64,000 nucleotides of DNA from Thermodesulfobacteriota bacterium (GCA_035325995.1 DAOKYU010000002.1:62001-126000), one strand, 5' to 3'; shown: positions 43,382 through 52,687, counted from the first letter of the stretch. A program made the numbers and translations. The notes: generated by a model from the sequence alone, not told the origin.

Positions 43382-44629
43382 TTACGTCAGCCTGCGGCTG
43401 TACATCGGGAATTGCGAGCACAGCTCCCTTACGTCGTCCTTTATTCTCGAAAGGACCTTTTCATTGCCGGGGTTGTTGAACGCTTCTTTGATGAACCCGG
43501 CGATGACGTCCATTTCCTTTTCTTTCATTCCCCTCGTCGTGATTGCGGGGGTGCCGATTCTTATTCCGCTAGTCACGGCCGGAGGCAGCGGGTCGTACGG
43601 TATGGCGTTCTTGTTCACCGTTATCCCGGCCTGCTCCAGCGTCTCCTCGGCGATCTTCCCCGTAAGCTCCGTTCCCCGGAGGTTGATGAGGTTAAGGTGC
43701 GTGTCCGTTCCGCCGGAGACGAGCTTGAAGCCCGATTCCATCAGCTTCCCGCCGAGGCGTTTCGAGTTCGCCAGGATCTGCTTCTGGTATTCCTTAAACG
43801 ATGGCTGGAGCGCCTCCTTGAACGCGACCGCCTTGGCGGCGATAACGTGCATGAGCGGCCCGCCCTGTACGCCGGGGAACACGCGGCTGTTGACCTTCTT
43901 CTCGTGCTCCTCCTTCATCATCGTCATGCCGCCCCTCGGGCCGCGGAGGGTCTTGTGAGTCGTCGTCGTAACGAAGTCGCAGTACGGGACGGGGTTACTG
44001 TAGAGCCCCGCGACCACAAGCCCGGCGGGGTGCGCTATGTCGGCCATGAGGAGCGCGCCGGACTCGTCGGCTATCTCCCTGAATTTGGCGAAGTCGATGT
44101 CCCTCGGGTATGCGCTCCATCCGGCGATTATGAGCTTCGGCCTGTGTTCGAGCGCGAGCCTCTTCACCTCGTCGTAATCTATGAGATTCGTGTCTTCGGT
44201 GACGCCGTAGGCGACGACGTTATAGAGCCGCCCTGAAAAATTAACGGGGCTTCCGTGTGTGAGGTGCCCGCCGTGCGCGAGGTTCATACCGAGCACGGTG
44301 TCCCCGGGCTCGACGACCGAGAAGTAAACGGCCATGTTGGCCTGGGCGCCCGAATGGGGCTGGACGTTCACGGCGTCGCATCCGAAGAGCTCCTTCGCCC
44401 TGTCGCGGGCGAGGTCTTCGGCCACGTCCACGAATTCGCAGCCGCCGTAGTATCTCTTGCCCGGAAGTCCCTCGGCATATTTGTTCGTGAGCACCGAGCC
44501 CAGCGCTTCGAGAACCGCTTCGCTCACGTAATTCTCGGACGCTATTAATTCGAGCTTATATTCCTGCCGCTCTGTTTCTGCTTTTATGGCCGCATATATT
44601 TCCGGGTCCGCCTGTTCGAGTATCGACAT
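43382..44629 (-). CDS. glyA: serine hydroxymethyltransferase
   Basis: 415 residues, normal length. It interconverts serine and glycine with tetrahydrofolate, using PLP. LIASENYVSEAVLEALGS, YAEGLPGKRYYGGCE, NVQPHSGAQANMAVY, HPAGLVVAGLYSNP and the PLP-lysine motif VTTTTHKTLRGPRGG are all present. glyA-nrdR linkage is common in bacteria. The upstream gap (44630-44852) is GC-rich with short AT patches and holds no gene; the promoter was not resolved. Confidence 0.97.
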   Translation of the reverse strand: MSILEQADPEIYAAIKAETERQEYKLELIASENYVSEAVLEALGSVLTNKYAEGLPGKRYYGGCEFVDVAEDLARDRAKELFGCDAVNVQPHSGAQANMAVYFSVVEPGDTVLGMNLAHGGHLTHGSPVNFSGRLYNVVAYGVTEDTNLIDYDEVKRLALEHRPKLIIAGWSAYPRDIDFAKFREIADESGALLMADIAHPAGLVVAGLYSNPVPYCDFVTTTTHKTLRGPRGGMTMMKEEHEKKVNSRVFPGVQGGPLMHVIAAKAVAFKEALQPSFKEYQKQILANSKRLGGKLMESGFKLVSGGTDTHLNLINLRGTELTGKIAEETLEQAGITVNKNAIPYDPLPPAVTSGIRIGTPAITTRGMKEKEMDVIAGFIKEAFNNPGNEKVLSRIKDDVRELCSQFPMYSRRLT

Positions 44630-44852
44630 CTATTCGCCTCCTTGGATGCGGGAAAAGCCTATACAAATTTGCGCCCCGTGGCAAGAAAGCGAAGGCCCCG
44701 CCCCGGCGCGGTACGATACGGTTATTATACCCGCCCCGGGGGCCGGCAACGCCCGGCTCGTTTAATAAAATATATACGTGCGGAGCCCCGGAGGGCGAAA
44801 AAATTCTAAGGCTTACGGGAGGTTAAAGCGCCGGGCGGCGGAGATGGCCGCG

Positions 44853-45221
44853 TCAGATGTTGAGGTTGACCTCGAAGCTCCCGAGGTTCACCTTCGCGGC
44901 AAGACCGCTCTTCCAGCAGAGGTCCCTCGCGGCGTTCTGTTGTTCTTTCGGCACGAGTAGGGTCAGCTTGACGCCGAGCTCGGAGAGCTCCTTCCACTTT
45001 GGCACCCTGCCGGGCTCTATCGTCTCCGCCGTTTCGACCTCCACGATCTGGACGACCTGGCCGTAGTTGACAAGTATGGCGTCCGGGTACTTCCCCTTGT
45101 ATTTGTGGGCCTTTTCGTCCCCGGGGTTCGTGCGGACCTCGCTGTAGAGCCGGCCGTACTTCTCTTTTATCTTCCTTATTACCCAGTCGTGAAGGAACTG
45201 CTCATCCGTTGACCTTGCCAT
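44853..45221 (-). CDS. small PD-(D/E)XK-like protein of unknown function
   Basis: 122 residues. It starts 20 bp inside the end of nadK. The core YPDAILVNYGQVVQIVEVET gives Asp47, Glu61 and Glu63 in the spacing of the nuclease-superfamily signature PD...ExK, but the lysine is replaced. RSTDEQFLHDWVIRKIKEKY forms an opening helix, as in such folds. It could be an inactive or variant nuclease, or a DNA-end or nucleic-acid-binding protein. The C-terminal half (KLTLLVPKEQQNAARDLCW) fits the closing strand and helix. Not otherwise identified. Confidence 0.6.
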   Translation of the reverse strand: MARSTDEQFLHDWVIRKIKEKYGRLYSEVRTNPGDEKAHKYKGKYPDAILVNYGQVVQIVEVETAETIEPGRVPKWKELSELGVKLTLLVPKEQQNAARDLCWKSGLAAKVNLGSFEVNLNI

Positions 45222-46071
45222 ATCTCTCCCCCCACATGAGCTTGGTTTTGAGTATGGTGAAGAAATCCCTGTAAGGGGACTTTATCAGCTTCACGCTCGT
45301 ATTCGACTGTATCGCCTCTACCACGTCGCCGGTGTTGAGCTGTATCCCTATCTGGCCGTCGAGCGTTAGGTACGTGTCGGGCTCCTGCGTCGTTATGGCT
45401 ATTTCGACCTTCATGCTGCTGGATACGACGAGCGGCCTGTTTGTCAGCGTATGCGGGCATATGGGCGTGAGTATCGTGACAGGGAGAGTAGGGTGGACGA
45501 TAGGGCCGCCTGCGGAAAGCGAATACGCCGTCGAGCCGGTCGGCGTCGAGATTATAAGCCCGTCGGCCTTGTACGTCGTCACGTGAGAGCCGTCTATGTA
45601 TATGGCGAGGTCTATTATCCGGGCGACGGCCTGCTTGTTTATGACGACGTCGTTTAGGACCTCGTGCTTCCCGATCTTCTTCCTCCCCCTGCGTATCGTG
45701 GTGAGGAGCATGTGCCGGTCCTCGACTTCGTAGTCGCCCGAGAGTATGCGCTCCATCATCGGGTGTATTTCGTCCACGGTTATTTCGGTCAGAAAACCGA
45801 GCCCGCCGAGGTTTATGCCGAGGATCGGTGTCCCGTGCCTGGACGCGAGGCGCGCGACGCCGAGGAACGTGCCGTCGCCGCCGAAGACGAGTATGACGTC
45901 TACGAGGGCGGGAATTTTTTCGGCCGCGGCCGATTTCCCGGCCGGTGAGCGTTTGGCGAGGGGCTTGTCGAGGTAGACTTCGACCCCCCTGTCCACGAGC
46001 CATTTGCTGAGTGCGGAGACGAGCTCGAAGGTCTTTTCTATATTCGTTTTACCGATTATGCCGATCTTCAA
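45202..46071 (-). CDS. nadK: NAD kinase
   Basis: 289 residues from a TTG at 46071 with GGGGAG upstream. The conserved part begins LKIGIIGKTN and longer frames lack similarity. The diagnostic loop GGDGTFLGVARL, then GINLGGLGFLTEI, EVLNDVVINK, and the ADGLIISTPTGSTAYSLSAG segment are present. It phosphorylates NAD to NADP. It is followed by the overlapping small PD-(D/E)XK-like gene. Confidence 0.95.
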   Translation of the reverse strand: MKIGIIGKTNIEKTFELVSALSKWLVDRGVEVYLDKPLAKRSPAGKSAAAEKIPALVDVILVFGGDGTFLGVARLASRHGTPILGINLGGLGFLTEITVDEIHPMMERILSGDYEVEDRHMLLTTIRRGRKKIGKHEVLNDVVINKQAVARIIDLAIYIDGSHVTTYKADGLIISTPTGSTAYSLSAGGPIVHPTLPVTILTPICPHTLTNRPLVVSSSMKVEIAITTQEPDTYLTLDGQIGIQLNTGDVVEAIQSNTSVKLIKSPYRDFFTILKTKLMWGERYGKVNG

Positions 46072-46200
46072 ATATGCTCCCCTCCGGAGAGGCTTTACGC
46101 CCCGGATTCGGCGAGTCCTGCAGAATCCGTTTCCGGGCATAAATATACCACCCTTGATGAGTAATCAAAGGGCTTTCCCGGGCAGGCCGGCGCATGTTTC

Positions 46201-47311
46201 CTAGGACGCTTTCTGTCCCGAGCTCATGAGGAGGTAGCTCTTTATGAACTCGCCGAGATCGCCGTCGAGCACGGGATCGACGTTGCCCGTTTCGAAGTCC
46301 GTCCTGTGATCCTTTATCATCCGGTACGGGTGGAGGACGTAGGAGCGTATCTGGCTCCCCCAGCCGATCTCCTTCTTCGTCGACTGGAGCTCGTCGAATT
46401 TTTCCCTTTGCTTTTCCTTTTCGAGCTCGTAGAGCCGCGCCCTCAATATCTTCATCGCGGTCGCGCGGTTCTGGTGCTGCGAGCGCTCGTTCTGGCAGCT
46501 AACGACGATGCCGGTCGGCAAGTGCGTTATGCGTATGGCGGAGTCCGTCTTGTTGACGTGCTGTCCGCCCGCGCCGCTCGCGCGGTAGGTGTCCACGCGG
46601 AGGTCCTTCTCGTTTATATCGACCTCGATGTCCTCGTCGATCTCCGGCGAAACGAAGACGGACGCGAACGACGTGTGCCGTCTCTTGTTCGAGTCGAACG
46701 GTGATATCCTGACGAGCCTGTGCACCCCGCTCTCGCCCTTTAAGTACCCGAAGGCATACTCCCCCTGTACGAGGAACGTAGCGCTCTTTATTCCCGCTTC
46801 GTCGCCTTCCTGGTACTCGACCATCTCGGTTTTGTAATCGTTGAGCTCGGCGTATCGGAGGTACATCCTCAAAAGTATCTCGGCCCAGTCCTGGGCTTCC
46901 GTCCCGCCGGCCCCGGCGTTTATCGAAACGATTGCGTTCCGGGCGTCGTCGGGCTCGCCGAGTATACGCTTGAATTCGAGCTCCTCGACGCCGTTCTCGA
47001 CTTCCGCCAGCTTCCCGGCGGCCTCGCGGGACGCCTCTTCGTCCTCTTCCTCGAGCGAGAGCTCCTCCAGCACCTCGACGTCTTCGAGCTCGCTCGAGAG
47101 CTTCTCCCAGCTTTCTATCGTATTTTTGATGAGGGACTGTTCCCTCAGTATCCCCTGGGCGCTGGCGGCGTCATCCCAGAAGTCCGGCTTGCCGGTTATT
47201 TCTTCGAGCTCCTTAAGACGTGCGTTTTTGCCGGGCAGGTCAAAGAAAGTCTCCGAGCGTGGCCAGCCTCTTCTTGAGATCCTGAATTCTTTCCCTGTTT
47301 TCTCCGGTCAT
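46201..47311 (-). CDS. prfB: peptide chain release factor 2 with programmed +1 frameshift
   Basis: 369 residues when read with one skipped base. Translation starts at the ATG 47311 and runs 23 codons (MTGENRERIQDLKKRLATLG, then DFL) to an in-frame TGA in CTT TGA C (47245-47239). A +1 shift there continues into DLPGKNARLKELEEITGKPD and the rest of RF2. A GGAG about 5 nt before the slip site may serve as the internal Shine-Dalgarno. RF2 ends translation at UGA and UAA, so scarce RF2 raises its own frameshifting. SGAGGQHVNKTDSAIRI holds the GGQ motif. A gene caller without shift would wrongly start at 47073. Confidence 0.96.
47239..47245 (-). promoter_or_regulatory. prfB frameshift site CTTTGAC
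   Basis: The heptamer CTTTGAC, the universal RF2 slip site, occurs after codon 22. The stop TGA is 47242-47240. It is the same heptamer as in E. coli prfB. Confidence 0.93.
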
Positions 47312-47515
47312 CGTTTTCTCCCTGCGTGAATGAAATTCGGTATGAGAATATGGGGATAATATAAGGGCATAGTGTTCAAATGCAAGAATCGAGGGCGGTT
47401 TCGAAGAGTTGTCAGTGAAGAGTGATTTTCGTTCTCTAATGCCTTATGCTTGATGTCTGTACCAATTGCCCGAGCTAGAAGAAAATTTGGTGGAAAGTGT
47501 GGATGAAGGTATCTT

Positions 47516-47980
47516 TTAAAAGCTCCATCCTTCTTTTTCCATAAACTGTTCAAGGTCCATACAGGACACACTGAAGTGTTTGCAAATATTTGGGATTTTA
47601 GCAGCATTTGGCTTAAATATCTCTCCAGTTACTACTATTTTTCCTTGGACTGCAGCCTTAGCAATAACCAAAGGATCTGCATTTAATCCTCCTTTTATTA
47701 ATTTCTGCTGTTCGATGTTTTGTCTAAAGTGCGGGATAGCAAATATATGTTTTAATACTTCTGCTTCATCAGCGTCTGTCACTTGAAATACTTGTGGATG
47801 GCTGTCTGCCCACGTACTTAAAGCATCTGTTTGTGCTTGAATTTCTCTAAGATTTTCACGCGTGGAAATAATATGGCCATTGTCAATTAAGCTATCGAAG
47901 TTTTTCCAGAGCGTAGGAAACCTTTTAGGATAATAATGTCGGAACATAACAATCAATGGAGATGTATCGAAAACGTACAT
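47516..47980 (-). CDS. DUF4411 PIN-like protein, probable toxin
   Basis: 154 residues. It opens with MYVFDTSPLIVMF, giving the first PIN-type acidic residue at Asp5. ISTRENLREIQ, GGLNADPLVIAKAAVQ and KIVVTGEIF continue the PIN-like core (Asp in NADPLVIA; Glu in TGEIF). DUF4411 proteins are usually paired with an Xre-ImmA-type gene, as here, and are considered RNase toxins. The stop of the upstream partner lies 8 bp away. Strongly AT-rich against the surrounding genome, so probably imported. The 200 bp between its end and prfB hold no gene. Confidence 0.8.
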   Translation of the reverse strand: MYVFDTSPLIVMFRHYYPKRFPTLWKNFDSLIDNGHIISTRENLREIQAQTDALSTWADSHPQVFQVTDADEAEVLKHIFAIPHFRQNIEQQKLIKGGLNADPLVIAKAAVQGKIVVTGEIFKPNAAKIPNICKHFSVSCMDLEQFMEKEGWSF

Positions 47981-47988
47981 GTTTTTTG

Positions 47989-49134
47989 CTACTCGTTACT
48001 TGTCAGAGAATTGTACGTTTCTTCAAATTTTTCGAGAAATTTAGGCTGGATGTTCAAATAATCGCTTAATTGAAGTGCATCGAACCTATTTTGATGATAT
48101 TTAGTTAGTGCTAAATCAATATAAGGGTGACCCAAATAGGTTATTTGTGTGTAATAATAATTGCCTCCCTCTCCTTTACTCTTATTGTTCTCCTCCATCC
48201 ATACGGCTACTTTTTCTCTGTACAATTGTGAACTGACCATATTCCTGTCCAAATATTTCCGGAGTATTACTTCTCTGCTTACTTTATACTTATTGGCGAG
48301 AGAGCTAATATTTTGTTCATTGATTTTTAGTCCAATGATTGATTCTGTAAAATCTGTATCTGGAACTAGAAATTTCCCTGCGAATTCGTTGCAAAATATT
48401 TCAATCCTTCGTTCATTATTCCGAAGGATATCAATGTAATTATCGTTCTCTTTGTCTATACCACTCGTATGAAATAACAAATGAGCTAGCTCATGAAAAA
48501 GTGTAAATATCTGTCTAGTAATAGCAGTGCTATTGTTTACATATATAAGTGGAAACTGATCATGGTACAGGCAAATTCCTGAATACCCATTCGCGCGAAA
48601 AGCATCCTTGAAAACATAAACTCCGTGGGTCGTTAGAAGATTACGCCAGTTGTCGAATGCCTCGTAATGATTGTGCCAATCGACCTGCTCTTTCAAAGGA
48701 ATTTGCAGGTAATCCCTAACTTCTGAGGCTAGTTCGTTTGTAGATTTTTTCAAGTCAAGGTCCAAGTCTCTGATTATAAAATTCCTAGAAGGATTAATAC
48801 CTTCATGAAGTTCGATTAGGTTTAATTGCATTGCTTTGGCTTTTCTAATCTGCATTCGCACCATGGGTGGCATGTATTCAAACTCTATTTCCGGCAAGGT
48901 CCTGAATGACTTTTCAATAGGTTCTAACTCTGGTGGTTCTGGAAAGAAGAAGACAACGATTGGACATTTAAATTTGTCAGAAAGTTGTTCAAGTTGATTA
49001 TAAGTAGGATAAGAGTCACCTGATTCCCACTCTCCGTAAAACTTGTACCTATCAGTCATTTCTTGAATGGAGAACCCCGATCTTTCTCTAGCCCATTTTA
49101 AAACGGACGGTGTAATAGGTATACGTTTGGGCAT
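47989..49134 (-). CDS. XRE-family regulator with ImmA/IrrE metallopeptidase domain, probable antitoxin
   Basis: 381 residues from the ATG at 49134 (GAGGAA 8 nt upstream). The N-terminus is a Cro/XRE helix-turn-helix (SVLKWARERSGFSIQEMTDR; about 7-65). The middle has a zincin motif LFHELAHLLFH with downstream EIFCNEFAGKFLVP typical of ImmA/IrrE (COG2856). The C-terminal ~90 residues are less conserved. Such proteins sense a signal and inactivate or repress partners, and with DUF4411 form a type II-like toxin-antitoxin pair. It is AT-rich, like its partner. Confidence 0.82.
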   Translation of the reverse strand: MPKRIPITPSVLKWARERSGFSIQEMTDRYKFYGEWESGDSYPTYNQLEQLSDKFKCPIVVFFFPEPPELEPIEKSFRTLPEIEFEYMPPMVRMQIRKAKAMQLNLIELHEGINPSRNFIIRDLDLDLKKSTNELASEVRDYLQIPLKEQVDWHNHYEAFDNWRNLLTTHGVYVFKDAFRANGYSGICLYHDQFPLIYVNNSTAITRQIFTLFHELAHLLFHTSGIDKENDNYIDILRNNERRIEIFCNEFAGKFLVPDTDFTESIIGLKINEQNISSLANKYKVSREVILRKYLDRNMVSSQLYREKVAVWMEENNKSKGEGGNYYYTQITYLGHPYIDLALTKYHQNRFDALQLSDYLNIQPKFLEKFEETYNSLTSNE

Positions 49135-49647
49135 AACCATTTCCTCAGTCACTATTTTACTGAGTCGTTCCTAAAATGCTAAACGAGCGCTCCATAAAAA
49201 TAAAGATTTATTAATATACTATATAGCAACTTTTCCGCGCATGCTAGAAGCGGATATATCTCTCGTATTGTCTTAATCATGGGAATAGGCGCGATATGTA
49301 AGGTTACTCCCTGGCCTTCTCTCGCGTGAGGACGGTTCTGAAAGTATAGGGATTTCAGCCGCGCTCGTGCAGCCGTGCCGGCAGGTCGTGCAGCCTTGCC
49401 CGGGTCCTGTCCTCCAAAAATATGACGAAATTCCCCGCCCGGCATTTGAGTTATCATGAAATTTGGGTAGATTTTTATGGTTTCTGTCCTGTCGGCAACG
49501 TAACCAATCGCCATTACCGGATAAGTTGTCGCATATTTGTACACGGGCAAGAGGCCGTTTCGAGAAAGTGCTTTCAGAATATGACAATAACCCGCAAGTA
49601 ATTTGCGGAACTATTCCAACACCGTACATACGGAGGAGATTCCAACA
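49135..49647. other. 512-bp intergenic region, no gene seen
   Basis: The part next to the TA pair (49135-49230) is AT-rich and probably holds its promoter. Further on there is a 14-nt direct repeat TCGTGCAGCC(G/T)TGCC (about 49354-49391). A possible stem GGCAAC...GTTGTC follows near 49495-49530, ahead of the aminotransferase. I could not match it to a known RNA class. Confidence 0.4.
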
Positions 49648-50787
49648 GTGAAAAATTACGTGTTCACGCCAGGGCCTGTAGCCGTTCCGAGCGAAGTTCT
49701 TCTGGAAATGGCAAAGCCCATTATCCACCACAGGACTAAAGAATTCGAGGCTATTTTCGCCGAGGTGAGAGAGGGGCTCAAGTATATATTCGACACGAAG
49801 GAAGAGGTATTCGTACTCGCCGCCTCCGGGACGGGGGCGATGGAAGCCGCCGTGGTAAACACGCTTTCCGGCGGGGACAGGGTCCTCGTGATCAACGGCG
49901 GCAAATTCGGCGAAAGGTGGGGCAAGATAGCCCGCGCCTACGGGCTCGACGTCGTCGAGATGAAGGTCGAGTGGGGATACTCCGCCGACCCGGCCGAGGT
50001 CGAAAAGGCCCTCGACGCCGATCCTTCTATAAAGGCGGTCCTCTTCCAGGCGAGCGAAACCTCGACCGGCGTTCTTCATCCGACGAAGGAGATAGCCGCG
50101 ATTACGCGCAAGCGGGACGGAGTCATATCCATAGTAGACGGCATCACCGGCGTCGGCGTCTTCCCGCTCGAGTTCGACGGATGGGGTATAGACGTTCTCG
50201 TCGGCGGCTCGCAGAAGGCGTTCATGCTCCCCCCGGGGCTTTCCTTCATAGCGCTCAGCAAGAAGGCGTGGAAGTTCTACGAATCCTCCAACCTTCCCAA
50301 GTTCTACTTCGACTTAAAGCCGGCGCTCAAGAACGCCGAGAATAACACGACACCGTACACCCCGGCCGTTACGCTCATAATCGGCCTCGCCGCCGTGCTG
50401 AAGAGGTTCAGGGCCGAGGGCAGGGACGCCATGCAGAAGCGCCACGAGAAGCTCGCCTTCGCGATGAGGGAGGCCATGAAGGCGATCGGGCTCGATCCTT
50501 ACGTAAAGAGCGTTCCGAGCCCGGCGCTCACGACGGTAATCGCCCCGCCCGAGATCGGGTCGGGCCCTGTTATCAAGGCGCTTGCGAGCGAGTTCGGCAT
50601 CACGGTCGCAAACGGCCAGGACCAGGCCAAGGGCGTCATCTTCCGCATATCCCACATCGGCGACATAGACGTTACGGACACCATCACGGCGGTCGCCGCT
50701 ATAGAGAGCGTCCTTAACGGTCTCGGCTACAAGTTCGATTTCGGAGCAGCCACGAAAAAGGCGTCCGAGATTCTGAGCGCGAAGTAA
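49648..50787 (+). CDS. class V aminotransferase (alanine-glyoxylate / serine-pyruvate type)
   Basis: 379 residues from a GTG at 49648 with GGAGGAG 9 nt upstream. The small PLP enzyme fold V opens with YVFTPGPVAVPSEVLLEMA; IHHRTKEFEAIF, LAASGTGAMEAAVVN, ASETSTGVLHP, IVDGITGVGVFPLEFDGWG and the PLP lysine in LVGGSQKAFMLPPGLSF are typical. It could interconvert alanine/glyoxylate, serine/pyruvate, or serve as phosphoserine-like aminotransferase in serine supply; the C-terminal HIGDIDVTD is shared by the first two. It is followed by a very strong terminator. Confidence 0.88.
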   Translation: MKNYVFTPGPVAVPSEVLLEMAKPIIHHRTKEFEAIFAEVREGLKYIFDTKEEVFVLAASGTGAMEAAVVNTLSGGDRVLVINGGKFGERWGKIARAYGLDVVEMKVEWGYSADPAEVEKALDADPSIKAVLFQASETSTGVLHPTKEIAAITRKRDGVISIVDGITGVGVFPLEFDGWGIDVLVGGSQKAFMLPPGLSFIALSKKAWKFYESSNLPKFYFDLKPALKNAENNTTPYTPAVTLIIGLAAVLKRFRAEGRDAMQKRHEKLAFAMREAMKAIGLDPYVKSVPSPALTTVIAPPEIGSGPVIKALASEFGITVANGQDQAKGVIFRISHIGDIDVTDTITAVAAIESVLNGLGYKFDFGAATKKASEILSAK

Positions 50788-50813
50788 ACCTTAAATATCA
50801 AACGAGAAATTCG

Positions 50814-50846
50814 AGGCCCCGGCACTTCGCCGGGGCCTTTCTTTTT
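50814..50846 (+). terminator. Rho-independent terminator
   Basis: AGGCCCCGGC (50814-50823), loop ACTTC, GCCGGGGCCT (50829-50838), then a T-rich tract to 50845. It lies 26 bp after the aminotransferase stop. Confidence 0.92.
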
Positions 50847-50950
50847 CAGCTCTTTAGAATTCCCCGAGGGATGCGGCCTGTCACGGGCCTTACAGGACGT
50901 TGTGCTTGTGCGGATTATTGAATTCGCGGAGGCGTATCAGGCTTGCGGCT

Positions 50951-51874
50951 CTACGCCTTTTTGGTGTCTGAATTCCCGTAGCAGGGGCTCAGGGCCTCGT
51001 CGCACTCCTCGGTTTCGATCTGGAGAGTGACGTGGCTTATCTGGAACTTTTCGAGGAGGAGCGATTTTATCCTGGCCATTAGCGCCTCGCCCGACTGCAT
51101 GTCCGAAACGACCAGGTGCGCGCTCAGGGCTTCGTGCCCCTGCGTGAGCGTCCAGGCGTGGAGGTCGTGGACGCTTATCACGCCGTCCTGCGAGCATATG
51201 GATTTTTCGACGGCGTCGATGTCGAGGCGGCTCGGGGTCCCTTCGAGTAATATGTGCGATGAATCGCGTACGAGAGTCCACGCCCCCCTCAGTATGAGCA
51301 CCGAGATGAAAATGCTTATTATGCTGTCGGCGTAGTACCAGTCTGTGAATATCATCACCAGGCCGGCCGCTATGGCGCCTATAGACCCGAGCGCGTCGCT
51401 TATGACGTGATACATCGCGGCCTTGATGTTGAGGTTGTCGCTCCTGAATTTATAGAGGACGTACGCCGAGCCCAGGTTGAGCAAAAGCCCGGCTGCGGCC
51501 ACTATCGTCATGTCGAGGCTCTTTACAGGCTCGGGGGTTTTTAACCTGTGAAAGGCCTCTATGATTATCCATACGGATATACCGAAGAGGAGAAGGCCGT
51601 TGATGAACGCGGCCAGTATCTCGGCCCTGTAGAATCCGAACGTCTTCCGGGCGGTCGGGGGGCGCGACGTGAACCATACGGCCAGAAAGGCTATTACGAG
51701 CGCGACTACGTCCGTCAGCATGTGCCCGGCGTCTGACAGCAGGGCAAGGCTCCCCGTATAGTAGCCGGCCGCGGCCTCTATGAACATGAACACCCCGGTG
51801 AAGAGGAGCACGATTAAAAGCGCTTTTTTCTGCGAGCCGCCGCCTATGTCGTGTGAATGGCCGTGATCGTCCAT
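50951..51874 (-). CDS. cation diffusion facilitator (Zn/Cd/Co efflux) transporter
   Basis: 307 residues with six membrane segments after a His-rich start (MDDHGHSHDIGGG). Metal-site residues are in SDAGHMLTD (TM2; His and Asp) and HVISDALGS (TM5; His, Asp). A cytoplasmic domain (DIDAVEKSICSQDGVISVHD, HLVVSDM) ends with a Cys/Asp-rich tail. This is the ZitB/CzcD subgroup, exchanging Zn2+ or Cd2+ for protons across the inner membrane. No metalloregulator is adjacent. Confidence 0.9.
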   Translation of the reverse strand: MDDHGHSHDIGGGSQKKALLIVLLFTGVFMFIEAAAGYYTGSLALLSDAGHMLTDVVALVIAFLAVWFTSRPPTARKTFGFYRAEILAAFINGLLLFGISVWIIIEAFHRLKTPEPVKSLDMTIVAAAGLLLNLGSAYVLYKFRSDNLNIKAAMYHVISDALGSIGAIAAGLVMIFTDWYYADSIISIFISVLILRGAWTLVRDSSHILLEGTPSRLDIDAVEKSICSQDGVISVHDLHAWTLTQGHEALSAHLVVSDMQSGEALMARIKSLLLEKFQISHVTLQIETEECDEALSPCYGNSDTKKA

Positions 51875-51918
51875 CTGAATTAATGGTACATAAACCCGTT
51901 AAACGGTCAAAACGGCCG

Positions 51919-52224
51919 TCAGCCGGCGGCGGACGCCGCCTCGCCGGGGAAGTGCCTTGCCGCCATCGGGTCCGAGTCGAGCTCGGAGGCGAGGTAGCCT
52001 ATCTGGTACTGGTCGCCGGGATAGAAGTAAAGGCGCGTCCCTTCGGGGGTTATGAAGTAGAGGCCGTCCTTGTATGTCCCGTCCGGAAGCTCGACTTCGT
52101 AGACAGGCACTGTTACGGCCCCGGAGCCGATGTTTACGAGCCGCCTTTCGTCCCTCAGCTTCCTTAATCCGCCGGCCAGGTTCCATATGCTGGGGAAGAG
52201 TTGTCCCTTGACGATAAGCTTCAT
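51919..52224 (-). CDS. small protein of unknown function
   Basis: 101 residues, cytoplasmic by appearance. It alternates strands and turns (MKLIVKGQLFPSIWNLAGGL; VPVYEVELPDGTYKDGLYFI; TRLYFYPGDQYQIGYLAS), suggesting a small beta-barrel or SH3-like domain. The family is not recognised. It lies downstream of the zinc-ribbon gene and the kinases on the same strand, possibly at the end of the long transcript. The C-terminus is low-complexity (GEAASAAG). Confidence 0.5.
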   Translation of the reverse strand: MKLIVKGQLFPSIWNLAGGLRKLRDERRLVNIGSGAVTVPVYEVELPDGTYKDGLYFITPEGTRLYFYPGDQYQIGYLASELDSDPMAARHFPGEAASAAG

Positions 52225-52301
52225 TTCGAATTTCTCCGGGTTCCTCTGATGATGGGGGTAAAGAGATTATACCCCGGGCTCGGGGTTTGAAAAGCGCCCC
52301 G

Positions 52302-52682
52302 CTACGACTCGGTTATCTTTACTTCCGTTATCATCCCGACGCAGGTCATTATCATGTCGAGCCGCTTGCTTCTTTCGTGGACGTATCTCGTTACCAGTGC
52401 GCCCCCGCAGCGGGCGCACTTCGCGCCCTCGCCGCTGCCGTTCTCGTCCCTTGCGCCGCATTCCGAGCAGAAAAGGTCCTTCTCATCGTACCAGGCCAGG
52501 TGGGAATAGATAAGCTCGTTGAGGCCCCTCTTGCCGAGCGACCCCGACCATTCGGCGAGGTCGTCCGTTATGGACGCCCTTTTTTTCTCGGGGACCTCTC
52601 CGAAGTCGCCCGAGTATATCTCGTCGTCGTTTACGAATATGGTGAATCTGTAATTTCGGGTCATGGAGCTATTATACCGCAC
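52302..52682 (-). CDS. small zinc-ribbon protein, unknown
   Basis: 126 residues if started at the GTG 52682, which has AGGTAAG 5 nt upstream and lies 5 bp after the hybrid kinase stop; an ATG at 52664 is the alternative. The N-terminal half (NYRFTIFVNDDEIYSGDFGEV) is a beta-rich segment, then CSECGARDENG...CARCGG forms a four-cysteine zinc ribbon around residues 77-97. The C-terminus ends MITEVKITES. The context suggests translation coupled to the kinase operon. The function is not known. Confidence 0.55.
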   Translation of the reverse strand: MRYNSSMTRNYRFTIFVNDDEIYSGDFGEVPEKKRASITDDLAEWSGSLGKRGLNELIYSHLAWYDEKDLFCSECGARDENGSGEGAKCARCGGALVTRYVHERSKRLDMIMTCVGMITEVKITES

Positions 52683-52687
52683 GCAGC

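Noticed and set aside
49493..49530. Segment resembling the P1/receptor half of the c-di-GMP riboswitch (CTGTCGGCAAC...CGCCAT)
   Set aside because: The other half, GGCAAACC with GACGCAAAGCC, is absent on either strand, so it is not a complete aptamer.
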